Positions 9,505 to 19,272 of a stretch of DNA of 64,000 nt are shown piece after piece. The position numbers and the translations under genes are program-made. This stretch comes from Dasania marina DSM 21967 (GTDB taxonomy: Bacteria; Pseudomonadota; Gammaproteobacteria; Pseudomonadales; Dasaniaceae): contig NZ_KB891587.1 of the NCBI RefSeq assembly GCF_000373485.1, forward strand, positions 31,490-95,489, written 5' to 3'. The notes beneath the pieces were generated by a model. That model saw nothing but the letters and a program-made list of their open reading frames with translations, was not told where the DNA came from and did not search any database. Within the stretch, counting starts at the first letter, position 1, and each line of letters opens with the position of its first letter.

Positions 9505-12126
9505 TTAACTCAGCACATAATCATTAAAATAAGAGGCTAGTTGCTCAGGCTCTACTGGCCGGCCATAAAAATAGCCCTGGCCGCGCTCACAGCCCTCCGC
9601 CGCTAAAAAGTCTTGTTGCTCCTGAGTCTCCACACCTTCAGCTACTACTGTTAAATTCAGGCTATGGGCCATAGCTATCATGGCCTTAACCAACATAGCG
9701 CTTTCTGTTTCTTCTAGCACTAAGTCCATAAAGCTTTTATCAATCTTCAACACATCCACAGACATTTTTTGTAAATAACTTAACGATGAATAACCAGTGC
9801 CAAAATCATCTATTGCCAGATGCACGCCTAAATCAGAAAGAGTATCTAAGGTATGTATTATTTGCTCAGTACTTTCTATAAAAATCTTCTCGGTCAACTC
9901 CAACTGTATTTTTTTCGGGTCTAAAGCGTAGCGCTGCAAACAAGCACTTAAATGCGTCAAAAAATCCTCTTCACGCAGTTGTGCCGGAGAGACATTAATA
10001 GACATCGATAAGTCCAAGCCCTGCTGATGCCATTGCTGCAATTGCTGACAGGCCCCTTCTAATACATAGCCACCCAAGGGAACGATTAAACCAGTTTGCT
10101 CGGCCAAGGGGATAAAGTCGTCAGGAAAAACCAGTGAGCCATCGGCTCTGCGCCAGCGCACCAAGGCCTCCACCCCCACCATAGCTTGATGCTTTACATT
10201 AAATATAGGTTGATACACCAAAAACAATTCCCGCTCATTAATGGCTTTGCGCAAGTCCACTTCCATTTGCAGTGCAGCCTTTAACTTGGCGTTCATAACT
10301 GGCGCGTAATAACTGAGCTGGTTGCGACCTGCACGCTTAGCATGATACATCGCGGTATCAGCATTCATCATTAAGGTTTCGTCGCTATCGCCGTCCTCTG
10401 GGTACATAGCTATGCCTATGCTACCCGACAAATAGACCTCGCCATGTTCCAGCGCAAAAGGCTTAGCTAATTCTTTTAATACCCGATTAGCGACTTGATC
10501 AAATAAAGGGCTGCCGGTTTCGGCTAGTAGCAGCAATACAAACTCATCGCCCCCCAAACGTGCGGCGGTATCTGTTTCTCTTATGCTATCGCGTATCCGT
10601 TTAGCCGCTTCTTGCAACACGTGGTCGCCAGCACTATGACCCAGAGAGTCATTAATATTTTTAAAGTTATCTAAGTCGATAAACATCAACGCGCAACTGC
10701 TTTGATTGCGGGCGCTGGTTTTCAAACCTTGGGCTAGGCGGTTTTGAAATAAACTGCGGTTGGGCAACTGGGTTAACTCATCATAATTAGCCCGGTACCA
10801 AGACTCTTGCTCCACCGCTTTACGTTCAGTAACATCGTTGGCACTAAAAATATAACGCGGTTCGCTATCTGTGCTGCGATGCTGCCTGGCGCAGACTACA
10901 AACAACCAGTTGATATCACCTTTATAGTCCAGCACTCTAAACTCATGGCCTTTAGGGTCGTTATCAACTTTGCTATTTTCAAAAAAGGCCCGCATTACTT
11001 CACGATCACGCTCGGCCACTAAATCATATAAGCTCAGCACCTTGTCCTTATTAAGCGTTCGCCCCAATAGGCTTTTAAAACGTTTATTAGCATAAACAAT
11101 GTGAGCCTTGTGATTGGTTTCCCACATTAATACCGGCGCATCATCAGCCATGGACTGAAAATATTGCTGGCTGTTTTTTAGCAACGCAGCCTCAATCGTC
11201 ATATTTTCTACTTTCATAGAAGTAGCACGAAAACGCCGCAGCATAAAGCCAGCCAGTATCACAGCACATAAAAATAATGGCGAAGCCCATTTAAGGGATT
11301 GCAACAGCAGACCCCTGCCGGGAAGATCCAAGGTCCAGGAAATATAACCGAGAGTATTACCGTGGTTATCCTCTATAGGCAACGACACATAATTCGACTT
11401 ATCGTTAGCGCTTGTTGACCACTGCATATCTAACAGGCCAATTTCCTCGGCGATTTCACTGCGAGAATCATTAAAACTACGTATAAATAGTAAACTGGGG
11501 CGCAGGCTACCCGGAGGTAAAACCTGTTGAGGGTCTTCATTGCTCATAGCGCATGCGGCCACCCAATACAGCTCAGCACCGCGGATAATAAAACCACTAT
11601 AGGGTATAGGCTCTATCAGTGGTGAGGCCTGCGTTTGATTGATTAGCAGCTGTAAGGCCTGAGCATCAAAACCCAGATAATCATCAGCGGGCACTTCTTT
11701 GCCATAGCGCTCTGCATATGCAGGCTGATAATTTTCCTCTAGCACTAACACTCCAGCCAAACCGTAGCTATCAGCTAGGTAGTCTCGAAAGTTAATCGCC
11801 AGCCATTCCTCGCTTTTATTCACCAGTATATTTTCTATGCTATGCGACCACCAGGCAGAATCCTTAGTTTGCACAGCCAAGGTTTTACCCACACGCCGCA
11901 ACTGGCTTTCGGTGGAGGTGATGGAGTGCTGAACTTTTTCTTTATCAACCGTATCGGCAAAGTGCCACAATAAAGCGGTAATAATGACAATAAAGCCAAT
12001 GGATACCCACAGAAAAGACAGAGCCAGCTGCCTAAACAGGTTGGCGAGTTTACTATCGGTTTGCTTGCGCTGCAGCTTAGTACGGTGAGGCGCGCGCGGC
12101 TCATTCTCAGCATCACTGTCAGCCAC
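9505..12126 (-). CDS. Membrane-bound CHASE4-PAS-GGDEF-EAL cyclic-di-GMP enzyme
   Basis: An 873-aa protein with two membrane helices (about 34-55 and 279-297) flanking a ~220-residue periplasmic CHASE4-like sensor. A PAS domain follows (about 322-440), then GGDEF and EAL domains. The active-site motif GGDEF is intact at 525-529 (RLGGDEFVLLL). The EAL domain keeps EALVRW (653-658), NVSPAQL, DDFGTGYSSL, KIDKSFMD and AEGVET, the metal and substrate residues of active phosphodiesterases. Both synthesis and breakdown of c-di-GMP are therefore possible, and one may dominate in vivo. It is a single-gene unit divergent from the aminotransferase gene. Confidence 0.95.
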   Translation of the reverse strand: MADSDAENEPRAPHRTKLQRKQTDSKLANLFRQLALSFLWVSIGFIVIITALLWHFADTVDKEKVQHSITSTESQLRRVGKTLAVQTKDSAWWSHSIENILVNKSEEWLAINFRDYLADSYGLAGVLVLEENYQPAYAERYGKEVPADDYLGFDAQALQLLINQTQASPLIEPIPYSGFIIRGAELYWVAACAMSNEDPQQVLPPGSLRPSLLFIRSFNDSRSEIAEEIGLLDMQWSTSANDKSNYVSLPIEDNHGNTLGYISWTLDLPGRGLLLQSLKWASPLFLCAVILAGFMLRRFRATSMKVENMTIEAALLKNSQQYFQSMADDAPVLMWETNHKAHIVYANKRFKSLLGRTLNKDKVLSLYDLVAERDREVMRAFFENSKVDNDPKGHEFRVLDYKGDINWLFVVCARQHRSTDSEPRYIFSANDVTERKAVEQESWYRANYDELTQLPNRSLFQNRLAQGLKTSARNQSSCALMFIDLDNFKNINDSLGHSAGDHVLQEAAKRIRDSIRETDTAARLGGDEFVLLLLAETGSPLFDQVANRVLKELAKPFALEHGEVYLSGSIGIAMYPEDGDSDETLMMNADTAMYHAKRAGRNQLSYYAPVMNAKLKAALQMEVDLRKAINERELFLVYQPIFNVKHQAMVGVEALVRWRRADGSLVFPDDFIPLAEQTGLIVPLGGYVLEGACQQLQQWHQQGLDLSMSINVSPAQLREEDFLTHLSACLQRYALDPKKIQLELTEKIFIESTEQIIHTLDTLSDLGVHLAIDDFGTGYSSLSYLQKMSVDVLKIDKSFMDLVLEETESAMLVKAMIAMAHSLNLTVVAEGVETQEQQDFLAAEGCERGQGYFYGRPVEPEQLASYFNDYVLS

Positions 12127-12497
12127 AGTGAGACCAAGCCCTCAACGGGCTAAAATAGTCACTAAACAAAGTCAATACACCTACTATTATAAAAAAGTAC
12201 AACGGCCAGTCCGGCCACTATATTATTGATAAATAACATGTTTACTGTAGCAGTTACGACCCTTTTTGCGAATATAAAGACATTTAACTACAGTAAGAGC
12301 CTGTACTCAGGCTCGTGAAAGTCTAGGGATAAATCGCCATTTAAGAACGGCCTCACCAGCAGTGCCGCCCAAACACCTAAAGGCTATTGTCACAACAGTG
12401 TTTCCCGCGCTAAGGTGTGGCTAGCATTGCTGAATGCTACTATGGCTAAGTATATAACCCCCTACTAATTCACCTCATTAATAACAAGAGTTAGCTT
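12127..12497. other. Intergenic region between divergent genes
   Basis: This 371-bp stretch separates the GGDEF-EAL gene from the aminotransferase gene. It contains one small perfect hairpin (GAGCCTG-TACT-CAGGCTC, 12297-12314) without a T tail and AT-rich stretches that may hold promoters for both sides. I see no open frame or RNA gene. Confidence 0.5.
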
Positions 12498-13625
12498 ATG
12501 ACCCATTCAACACCGGCCGTCGACCCAGGCGGTATGCAAGAGTTTTCAGTCGTATTTACCGACCGTTCGCTCAATCATATGTCACAAAAATTCCAAGCGG
12601 TAATGCGCGACATTTCAACCACTTTAAAAAAGGTTTATAAGGCCCAAGGCGTAGCACTAATACCCGGTGGTGGCACCTATGGCATGGAAGCTGTCGCCAG
12701 ACAGTTCGCTAATAATGAAAAATGCCTAGTCGTGCGCAATGGCTGGTTTAGCTTCCGCTGGAGCCAAATTTTAGAGATGGGCAACATTCCTTCAGCCACC
12801 ACGGTAATGAAGGCGCGCACTATAGAAGACGGCCCACAAGCGGCCTTCGCGCCCTGCCCCATAGCAGAAGTAGTCGCCGCCATTAAAGCCGACAAACCAG
12901 CGGTGGTGTTTGCCCCCCACGTGGAAACCTCCTCAGGCATCATTTTACCCGATGACTATATACAGCAAATGGCCGCCGCCACCCATGAAGTGGGCGGTTT
13001 AATGGTCTTAGACTGCATAGCCTCGGGCTGCGCCTGGGTAGATATGCAAGCCACCGGTGTTGACCTATTGATTAGCGCGCCGCAAAAAGGCTGGAGCGCC
13101 TCACCTTGCAGCGGTCTAGTGATGATGAGCGACCGCGCCCTAGAAAAAATCGAAAACACCACCAGTAGCAGCTTTGCCTGTGACCTGAAAAAGTGGAAAG
13201 AGATTATGAACGCCTATGAAAATGGCGGCCATGCCTATCACGCCACCCTACCTACCGACTCGCTGGTGCGCTTTCATGAGATCATGCAAGAAACCGAACA
13301 GCTGGGCTTTGATAAGGTACGCCAGCAACAATTTGCCTTGGCAGATAGTGTCTGTGGTTTACTGCACAGCAAAGGCTTTAAAAGCGTCGCCGCGCCGGGC
13401 TTTCAAGCCCCTGGTGTTATTGTCTGCTACACCGATGACAGTCTGATTCAAAACGGTAAAAAGTTTGCCGACATAGGCGTGCAAATTGCCGCCGGGGTAC
13501 CGCTGCAATGCGATGAACCTGCCGATTACTCAACCTTTCGCATAGGTTTATTTGGCTTGGATAAACTTAACGACATAACCGGCACCACCGCTAGACTAGA
13601 GCAGGCGTTAAACCAAATCGTTTAA
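12498..13625 (+). CDS. Class V pyridoxal-phosphate aminotransferase (alanine/serine-glyoxylate type)
   Basis: A 375-aa fold-type I PLP enzyme. The likely PLP-binding lysine is Lys197 in SAPQKGWSASP, preceded by the aspartate of VLDCIASGCAW that contacts the pyridine nitrogen. The early GGGTYGMEAVARQF and the VFAPHVETSSGI segment match the alanine-glyoxylate/serine-pyruvate aminotransferase group. These enzymes move amino groups between alanine or serine and glyoxylate or pyruvate; the exact pair is not determinable here. AAGAG precedes the ATG at proper distance. A rho-independent terminator follows at 13664-13690, so it is probably monocistronic. Confidence 0.88.
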   Translation: MTHSTPAVDPGGMQEFSVVFTDRSLNHMSQKFQAVMRDISTTLKKVYKAQGVALIPGGGTYGMEAVARQFANNEKCLVVRNGWFSFRWSQILEMGNIPSATTVMKARTIEDGPQAAFAPCPIAEVVAAIKADKPAVVFAPHVETSSGIILPDDYIQQMAAATHEVGGLMVLDCIASGCAWVDMQATGVDLLISAPQKGWSASPCSGLVMMSDRALEKIENTTSSSFACDLKKWKEIMNAYENGGHAYHATLPTDSLVRFHEIMQETEQLGFDKVRQQQFALADSVCGLLHSKGFKSVAAPGFQAPGVIVCYTDDSLIQNGKKFADIGVQIAAGVPLQCDEPADYSTFRIGLFGLDKLNDITGTTARLEQALNQIV

Positions 13626-13663
13626 GCACGAGTTGCAACACTAACGCGCTGACACAAAACAGC

Positions 13664-13690
13664 AACCGAGCTTAACGCTCGGTTTTTTTA
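13664..13690 (+). terminator. Rho-independent terminator after aminotransferase gene
   Basis: ACCGAGC-TTAAC-GCTCGGT followed by a run of T residues, 40 bp after the stop codon. It separates this gene from the downstream oxidoreductase gene. Confidence 0.9.
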
Positions 13691-13759
13691 TGGCCGCAAA
13701 CTAGGATAGAATGCGGCACAGTTTTCGCCCTCCATTATAAGCCCTGCTTGAGAACCCCT

Positions 13760-14890
13760 ATGACTGACAGCACCCTACACGCCCTGTTTTCACCGGTTAG
13801 CTTTGGCACTGGCGAACTGCCCAACCGCATAGTCATGTCACCCATGTCGCGGGAGCACTGTGAGGGCGGCGTACCCGGCCCGCAGGTGGCCGATTACTAC
13901 CGCCGCCGCGTAGAAGGCGGGGTGGGTTTAATTATTACTGAAGGCACTTTTATAGATCACCAAGGAGCCAGTGCCTACCCCGACAATATGCCGCGCTTTT
14001 ATGGCGACGACGCCTTAGCGGGCTGGGCTGAAGTGCTCAGTGCTGTGCATCGTGCGGGTGGTAAAATTATCCCCCAGCTATGGCATGTGGGTGCGGTGAG
14101 ACGCCCCGGCGCTGCCGGACCCAACCCCAGCGCCCCAGGTTACGGCCCCATGGAGCTACGCGGTAAAGATGACCAACTCAAAGTAAAAGCCATGAGCCAG
14201 CAAGACATAGACGATGTTACCTCTGCTTATGTAAAGGCCGCTCTACAGGCCGAGAGCATGGGCTTTGACGGTATAGAAATACACGCTGCGCACGGCTATT
14301 TAATTGATCAATTCTTTTGGGCCGAGATGAATCAACGCAACGACCAATATGGCGGCTCTTTAGAAAACCGGCTGCGCCTTGGCTGCGACGTTGTTAGCGC
14401 GATACGGGCAGTGGTCAGTAAAGACTTCCCCATCGTATTTCGCTTTTCACAGTGGAAGCAGCAAGACTATAAGGCGACTATCGCCAGCAACCCCGATGAG
14501 CTGTCGATTATTGTGAATCACTTGGCCAAGGCCGGGGTGGATATCTTCCACGTCAGTACCCGTCGCTTTTGGCAACCGGCTTTTGCCGACTCACCGTTAA
14601 CCATGGCGGCTTGGGTGAAGAAACTCAGCGGCAAGCCGGTAATAGCGGTAGGTAGCGTGGGTTTAGATACCGAGTTTGGCTGGGAGCTATGGAGCCAGCC
14701 CGAGGAGCGTCATTTATCGAAGGTGTCGAACGTACAGCAGTTGGGGGATGGCCTACACAATCAAGATTTTGATTTTATTGCGGTGGGCCGCGCGCTGATT
14801 GCCGATGCGGAATGGGCTAATAAAGTTCGTGAGCAGCGCATCAATGAAATTACGCCCTTTGAGCGCAGCTGCTTAGATACGCTTGTATAA
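13760..14890 (+). CDS. Old yellow enzyme family NADH:flavin oxidoreductase
   Basis: A 376-aa FMN-dependent TIM-barrel oxidoreductase. Family marks are LPNRIVMSPMSREH near the N-terminus, the substrate-binding HAAHGYLIDQFFW with its His, the NQRNDQYGGSLENRLRL segment, and FIAVGRALIADAEWANKV near the C-terminal FMN phosphate site. Members reduce activated C=C bonds or nitro compounds using NAD(P)H; the natural substrate is usually unknown. I start at ATG 13760 because the alternative TTG at 13748 lacks a ribosome site and the MTDSTLHALFSPV start matches usual family length. The 3' end overlaps the convergent response-regulator gene by 18 bp. Confidence 0.92.
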   Translation: MTDSTLHALFSPVSFGTGELPNRIVMSPMSREHCEGGVPGPQVADYYRRRVEGGVGLIITEGTFIDHQGASAYPDNMPRFYGDDALAGWAEVLSAVHRAGGKIIPQLWHVGAVRRPGAAGPNPSAPGYGPMELRGKDDQLKVKAMSQQDIDDVTSAYVKAALQAESMGFDGIEIHAAHGYLIDQFFWAEMNQRNDQYGGSLENRLRLGCDVVSAIRAVVSKDFPIVFRFSQWKQQDYKATIASNPDELSIIVNHLAKAGVDIFHVSTRRFWQPAFADSPLTMAAWVKKLSGKPVIAVGSVGLDTEFGWELWSQPEERHLSKVSNVQQLGDGLHNQDFDFIAVGRALIADAEWANKVREQRINEITPFERSCLDTLV

Positions 14891-15265
14891 GCTTGCGCCG
14901 GCTACCAGATCGTTGACCGTTTGTAATAAGTCAGCAAAGTCAAAAGGCTTTCTTATCACCGAATGTGACCCTAAAATAGTGGCAATTTTAAGACAGTCTT
15001 TGCCCATTTCCGTTGTTTCCGGCATGCCGCTAATCGCAATAATTTTAGTTGCCAGGCCGGAATTAGTTAAAGCCTGAATAACTTCATAGCCATCCCTATT
15101 CGGCATGAAGATATCGGTTAGCACGCAGTCAAAGTATTGCTTAGCTATTTGCCGTATCGCATCCTCACCATCCACAGCCGTAACAACCTCATAGCCCTCA
15201 TGCATTAGCTTTTCAGCCATCATCTGGCGCAACACATCATCATCCTCTACTACCAGTAAACGCAT
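14873..15265 (-). CDS. Single-domain response regulator (CheY-like)
   Basis: A 130-aa stand-alone receiver domain. The acidic pair is Asp8-Asp9 (VVEDDD), the phosphorylation site is Asp51 in CVLTDIFMPNRDGYE, and the conserved lysine is in VIRKPFDF. No output domain is present, so it must act by protein contact. Its ATG directly follows the stop codon of the PAS/cysteine-cluster gene (TAAATG), so the two are co-translated and probably work together. No histidine kinase lies next to it. Its last codons overlap the convergent oxidoreductase gene. Confidence 0.93.
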   Translation of the reverse strand: MRLLVVEDDDVLRQMMAEKLMHEGYEVVTAVDGEDAIRQIAKQYFDCVLTDIFMPNRDGYEVIQALTNSGLATKIIAISGMPETTEMGKDCLKIATILGSHSVIRKPFDFADLLQTVNDLVAGASLYKRI

Positions 15266-15832
15266 TTATTCCCCTCCTGCAGACTTCAACATCACATCCT
15301 TGCACTCTGGGCAAAGACCATGGCTAATACGCTGGCCTTTATAACGATCTGAAAACAAATAGAGCCTATCAATCGCCTCTTCAACTTCGACCCACAACTT
15401 ACTAGACACCTTAAACTGATTACACCAACTGCACATACAGATCATTTCAGGGTGGCCAGCATCAAGCCGATGGTCTTTCAAAAAATCAATGCGCCCCCTA
15501 GGCTCTTCCTTGGTCAAACAACTATTAAAGCTGAGTAAACCGTGAGTAACAGGCGTTATCGTCATCGTTAAATACCGGCGTTTATCAGCGGAGTCACACC
15601 TAAACGGCAAGCTTACCCCCAAACCACTCGCGCGCACGCGACTAATTAATAACTCGGTTAATAGCTTGGTTTCTTCACCGTCAATATATTGCGACAAAGG
15701 GCTATTAATAAGCACCTTGCTATCAAAATCCCAGTCATTATCACGGGCAAAATTAATAAAAGACTGATTAACCGCAACAATGTGATTGTTATTATTTAAG
15801 GTATATTGAACGTCACCCATAGCATTACTCAC
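15266..15832 (-). CDS. PAS-like sensor with C-terminal cysteine cluster (putative zinc module)
   Basis: A 188-aa soluble protein. Residues ~10-110 resemble a PAS fold (YTLNNNNHIVAVNQSFINFARDN is the typical first strand and helix, broken here by its asparagine run). The C-terminal third has CMCSWCNQFK, a conserved Trp (KLWVEVEEAI), then SHGLCPECKD. That pattern, CxxC - W..vE - SHGxCPxC, recurs at the C-terminus of many bacterial PAS and receiver proteins and looks like a zinc-binding knuckle; I know of no assigned function. It is directly upstream of and coupled to the receiver gene, suggesting a sensor-adaptor pair. GTG/TTG alternatives were not preferred because the ATG frame matches the PAS start. 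Confidence 0.75.
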   Translation of the reverse strand: MSNAMGDVQYTLNNNNHIVAVNQSFINFARDNDWDFDSKVLINSPLSQYIDGEETKLLTELLISRVRASGLGVSLPFRCDSADKRRYLTMTITPVTHGLLSFNSCLTKEEPRGRIDFLKDHRLDAGHPEMICMCSWCNQFKVSSKLWVEVEEAIDRLYLFSDRYKGQRISHGLCPECKDVMLKSAGGE

Positions 15833-16198
15833 ACCTATAGCGCTCTCTTTTTAATGTAGATAACAGATTTAAAAAACAGGATTAAGCAACAGGCTACAAT
15901 CACAGCCCCAGAGATACCGTCATATCCTTATTTTTGTACCACAGCATCCTGAGCAAATACGGTTTAGCAACACGGCCTTAATGGCCGATGTAGGTGTAAG
16001 CTAACATACTCTACCTAGCGTGGATTCAATGATTTAACAATTATAAAAGCATCCAATATAGCTAGCCGTTATATCCTTTGCCGCAACACCTCTAACACAA
16101 TAGCTCAGCCAAGCAATAAGCGCCAACAGAACGGTCAGCCCTGTTTTATTTTTCAGTTAAGCCTAGCGCTAGCTGCGGCCATCATAGGGAATAAAAGC
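15833..16198. other. Intergenic region, no feature recognised
   Basis: A 366-bp AT-rich stretch between two minus-strand genes. I found no convincing open frame, terminator or RNA gene. It probably contains the promoter of the PAS/response-regulator pair. Confidence 0.4.
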
Positions 16199-17125
16199 TT
16201 AGCGCTTGGCCGCATGCATATATAGAAACTGTAATGCCAGCGAGGCGCCGGCTAGGGAGGTGATTTCTGCATGATCGTAAGCTGGGGCCACTTCTACCAA
16301 ATCGTAACCGACGATATTTAAGTCGGCTATGCCGCGTAAAATCTGTAAAACCTTGTTACTACTCAGGCCACCCACCACGGGCGTGCCCGTGCCGGGCGCG
16401 TAGGCCGGGTCTAGGGCATCGATATCAAAACTTAAGTAAGCAGGGCGATCACCCACTCGCGCTTTAATCGCTGCCACTGTTGCCGCTACTGACTGCTCAT
16501 TGACGGTGTCGGCATCCAACACTTGGTAGCCGTGGCCCTCGGGGTTGTATTCTGTGCGTATGCCAATTTGCACGGAGCGTTCGGGGTCTACCAAGCCCTC
16601 TTTAGGGGCGTGATAAAACATGGTGCCGTGGGAGTATTTCACCTCTTCTTTATAGGTGTCGGTGTGGGCATCAAAATGAATCAGCGATAACTTGCCATGG
16701 ATTTTGGCGTGAGCGCGTAGCAACGGTAAGGTAACAAAGTGATCGCCCCCTAAACTTAGCAGGGTTTTGCCCGCAGCGAGTATTTTACTGGCCTCAGCTT
16801 CGACCAATTCCAGCATAGCCTCGCTATTGCCGCATTCAAATTGCACATCGCCGTAGTCTATAACCGTGATTTTATCGTCTATAGAAAATGACCAAGGCCA
16901 ACGCTTTTCTTCCCAGCGCAGGTTGCCGCTAGCTTGGCGTATACCATTGGGGCCGCCACGGGTACCCGCTCGGCCACTGGTGGCCAAGTCGTAAGGTATA
17001 CCCATAACCACCACATCAACGTCATCATCCGCTAGGTCACGGGAAAGGGGAAAACCCATATAGCTGAAGATATTGCCGTAAATGCCGTATTCTTCGGCTA
17101 AAAACTCTGGCTGCTTGTTGCTCAT
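16199..17125 (-). CDS. speB: Agmatinase / ureohydrolase family enzyme
   Basis: A 308-aa binuclear manganese ureohydrolase. The metal-binding motifs are all present: GGDHFVTLP, FDAHTDTY and SFDIDALDPAYAPGTGTP. Agmatinases split agmatine to putrescine and urea; guanidinobutyrase and related guanidino hydrolases share the same motifs, so substrate is probable rather than certain. I start at ATG 17125 because AGGAGG lies eight bases upstream; a longer frame up to 17161 has no ribosome site. It lies downstream of the adhC terminator, so it is likely transcribed from its own promoter within 17126-17155. Confidence 0.88.
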   Translation of the reverse strand: MSNKQPEFLAEEYGIYGNIFSYMGFPLSRDLADDDVDVVVMGIPYDLATSGRAGTRGGPNGIRQASGNLRWEEKRWPWSFSIDDKITVIDYGDVQFECGNSEAMLELVEAEASKILAAGKTLLSLGGDHFVTLPLLRAHAKIHGKLSLIHFDAHTDTYKEEVKYSHGTMFYHAPKEGLVDPERSVQIGIRTEYNPEGHGYQVLDADTVNEQSVAATVAAIKARVGDRPAYLSFDIDALDPAYAPGTGTPVVGGLSSNKVLQILRGIADLNIVGYDLVEVAPAYDHAEITSLAGASLALQFLYMHAAKR

Positions 17126-17154
17126 TGGTGGGGCCTCCTGCTGTAATCTAGTTA

Positions 17155-17186
17155 CCAACAAAAACGGGCAACCTAAGTTACCCGTC
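17155..17186 (-). terminator. Terminator of the purU-adhC operon
   Basis: On the minus strand, ACGGGTAAC-TTAG-GTTGCCCGT followed by TTTTG. It lies about 65 bp after the adhC stop and before the speB start. Confidence 0.8.
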
Positions 17187-17252
17187 TGTTTTAACTGCTA
17201 CTAGTGTAGTGCAGTATTGAGCTTGGCTTTAAAGCTCGGCCAAAAACTCAGC

Positions 17253-18359
17253 CTAAAATTCAACGACTGAGCGTATGCTTTCGCCGGAGTGCATTAAATC
17301 AAAGGCTTTGTTAATGTCCTGCAAAGGCATTTTATGAGTGATTAAATCTTTAATATTGATTTTTCCATCCATAAACCAGTCCACTACCTTAGGCACGTCA
17401 GTTCGACCACGGGCACCACCAAAAGCCGTACCACGCCAGACTCGGCCGGTCACTAACTGGAAGGGCCTGGTGCTAATTTCTTGGCCGGCACCCGCCACAC
17501 CGATGATGTAAGACTCCCCCCAACCTTTGTGGCAGCACTCTAAGGCCTGACGCATGGTATTAACATTACCTATGCACTCAAAGCTGTAGTCAGCACCGCC
17601 GTCGGTAGCCTGCACTATGGCATCAACTACATTGTCGACTTCCTTGGGGTTGATAAAGTCGGTCATGCCAAACTGCTTGGCAATGGCAACCTTAGAAGGG
17701 TTGATGTCGACACCAATAATCTTATTGGCCCCCACCATCTTGGCGCCCTGAATCACATTCAAGCCTATGCCACCCAAACCAAACACCACCACATTGGAGC
17801 CGGGCTCAACCTTGGCATCAAAGGCCACCACACCCACGCCGGTAGTAACACCACAGCCTATATAACAGGCTAAATCGAAGGGCGCGTCTTTACGGATTTT
17901 GGCTAGGGAAATTTCTGGCAATACCGTGAAGTTAGAGAAAGTAGAGCACCCCATATAGTGCAAAATTGGCTCGCCATCTAAAGAAAAGCGGCTGGTACCG
18001 TCGGGCATTAGACCCTGGCCCTGAGTGGCGCGTACCGCTTGGCATAAATTGGTTTTGGGGTTTAAACAAAATTTACAGTTGCGACACTCGGCCGTGTATA
18101 GCGGGATAACATGATCGCCAGGCTTTAGCGAGGTAACACCTTTACCCACTTCACGTACTATGCCCGCACCTTCGTGTCCTAAAATCGCCGGGAAGGCCCC
18201 TTCGGGGTCATCACCTGACAGGGTAAATGCATCGGTATGGCACACACCGGTGGCCATAATTTCTACTAATACTTCGCCCGCCTGTGGGCCCTGTAAATCA
18301 ACTTCAACTATCTCTAAGGGTTTACCCGCTTGAAAGGCAACTGCCGCACGCGTTTTCAT
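17253..18359 (-). CDS. adhC: S-(hydroxymethyl)glutathione dehydrogenase (class III alcohol dehydrogenase)
   Basis: A 368-aa zinc alcohol dehydrogenase that oxidises the glutathione adduct of formaldehyde with NAD+. The catalytic zinc site appears in [12 protein letters not shown] and GHEGAGIV, and the structural zinc cysteines in [15 protein letters not shown]. The cofactor-binding glycines are in [16 protein letters not shown]. The overall match to class III enzymes (FrmA/AdhC) is strong, including [24 protein letters not shown] precedes the ATG. The gene is 43 bp downstream of purU on the same strand and ends at a terminator. No S-formylglutathione hydrolase gene is nearby. Confidence 0.95.
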   Translation of the reverse strand: MKTRAAVAFQAGKPLEIVEVDLQGPQAGEVLVEIMATGVCHTDAFTLSGDDPEGAFPAILGHEGAGIVREVGKGVTSLKPGDHVIPLYTAECRNCKFCLNPKTNLCQAVRATQGQGLMPDGTSRFSLDGEPILHYMGCSTFSNFTVLPEISLAKIRKDAPFDLACYIGCGVTTGVGVVAFDAKVEPGSNVVVFGLGGIGLNVIQGAKMVGANKIIGVDINPSKVAIAKQFGMTDFINPKEVDNVVDAIVQATDGGADYSFECIGNVNTMRQALECCHKGWGESYIIGVAGAGQEISTRPFQLVTGRVWRGTAFGGARGRTDVPKVVDWFMDGKINIKDLITHKMPLQDINKAFDLMHSGESIRSVVEF

Positions 18360-18402
18360 TTTTTATCCTCTAGATGTCTGTAGCTCTGTAGCTTAAGTGT
18401 GC

Positions 18403-19272
18403 TTATTGGAAAACAACACACTTATTGCCACGCACAATAACTCGGTCATCTAAATGATAGCGCAAGGCTCTGGATAGCACCGAACTTTCTACGTCCTTAC
18501 CCAGACGCACCAAGTCTTCTTTAGAGCAGCTGTGATTTACCCGTATCACATCTTGCTCAATGATAGGGCCTTCATCCAAATCTTCGGTGACGTAGTGGCT
18601 AGTCGCGCCTATTAACTTAACACCGCGCTCATAGGCTTTTTGGTAAGGGTTGGCGCCTATAAATGAAGGCAGGAAGCTGTGATGGATATTAATCAAGCGG
18701 CCGGCAAATTTTCTACATAGCTCTGGCGGGATAATTTGCATATATCTGGCCAGCACCACAGTATCGGCATTGTGACGCCCGATGATTTCATTCATCTGTT
18801 TAAACGCTTCGGCCTTGTTGTCTTTGTTAACCGGCAAGTAATGAAACGGTATACCGTGCCACTCAACCATACTGCGCAGGTTTTCGTGATTAGACACCAC
18901 ACAGGGAATCTCACAGTTCAGCTCATTACTATGCCAGCGGTATAAAAGATCAGCCAAACAGTGTGAGGCGTGGCTAGCCAAAAGCACCACTTTTTGTTTC
19001 TCGTTAGAGCCACGCACAGTCCATATCATGTCGAACTTATCGGCAACCGCCTGAAACTGCTTGCGAAACTCTGCAATACTAATCGATAGTGAGTCAGCGT
19101 TAATGACATTACGCATGTAAAACCAAGCACCCGGCACATCGGTATAGTGGTTAGACTCAACAAAAGAGCCATCGTGCTCGGCAACAAATTTACTGACTTC
19201 GGCAACGATACCCACCGCATCGGGGCAAGATATAACCAGGCAATAGGTTTGGGCCTGTTCGGTATCACTCAT
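18403..19272 (-). CDS. purU: Formyltetrahydrofolate deformylase
   Basis: A 289-aa enzyme that hydrolyses 10-formyl-THF to THF and formate, balancing one-carbon pools. The first ~85 residues form an ACT regulatory domain (CLVISCPDAVGIVAEVSKF). The formyltransferase-fold catalytic domain follows, with NIHHSFLPSFIGANPY and GATSHYVTEDLDEGPII holding the conserved Asn-His-Asp residues. It is the first gene of a two-gene unit with adhC. In pseudomonads purU and formaldehyde dehydrogenase genes accompany glycine-betaine and sarcosine breakdown, so formaldehyde and formyl-THF disposal is the likely common task. Confidence 0.95.
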   Translation of the reverse strand: MSDTEQAQTYCLVISCPDAVGIVAEVSKFVAEHDGSFVESNHYTDVPGAWFYMRNVINADSLSISIAEFRKQFQAVADKFDMIWTVRGSNEKQKVVLLASHASHCLADLLYRWHSNELNCEIPCVVSNHENLRSMVEWHGIPFHYLPVNKDNKAEAFKQMNEIIGRHNADTVVLARYMQIIPPELCRKFAGRLINIHHSFLPSFIGANPYQKAYERGVKLIGATSHYVTEDLDEGPIIEQDVIRVNHSCSKEDLVRLGKDVESSVLSRALRYHLDDRVIVRGNKCVVFQ

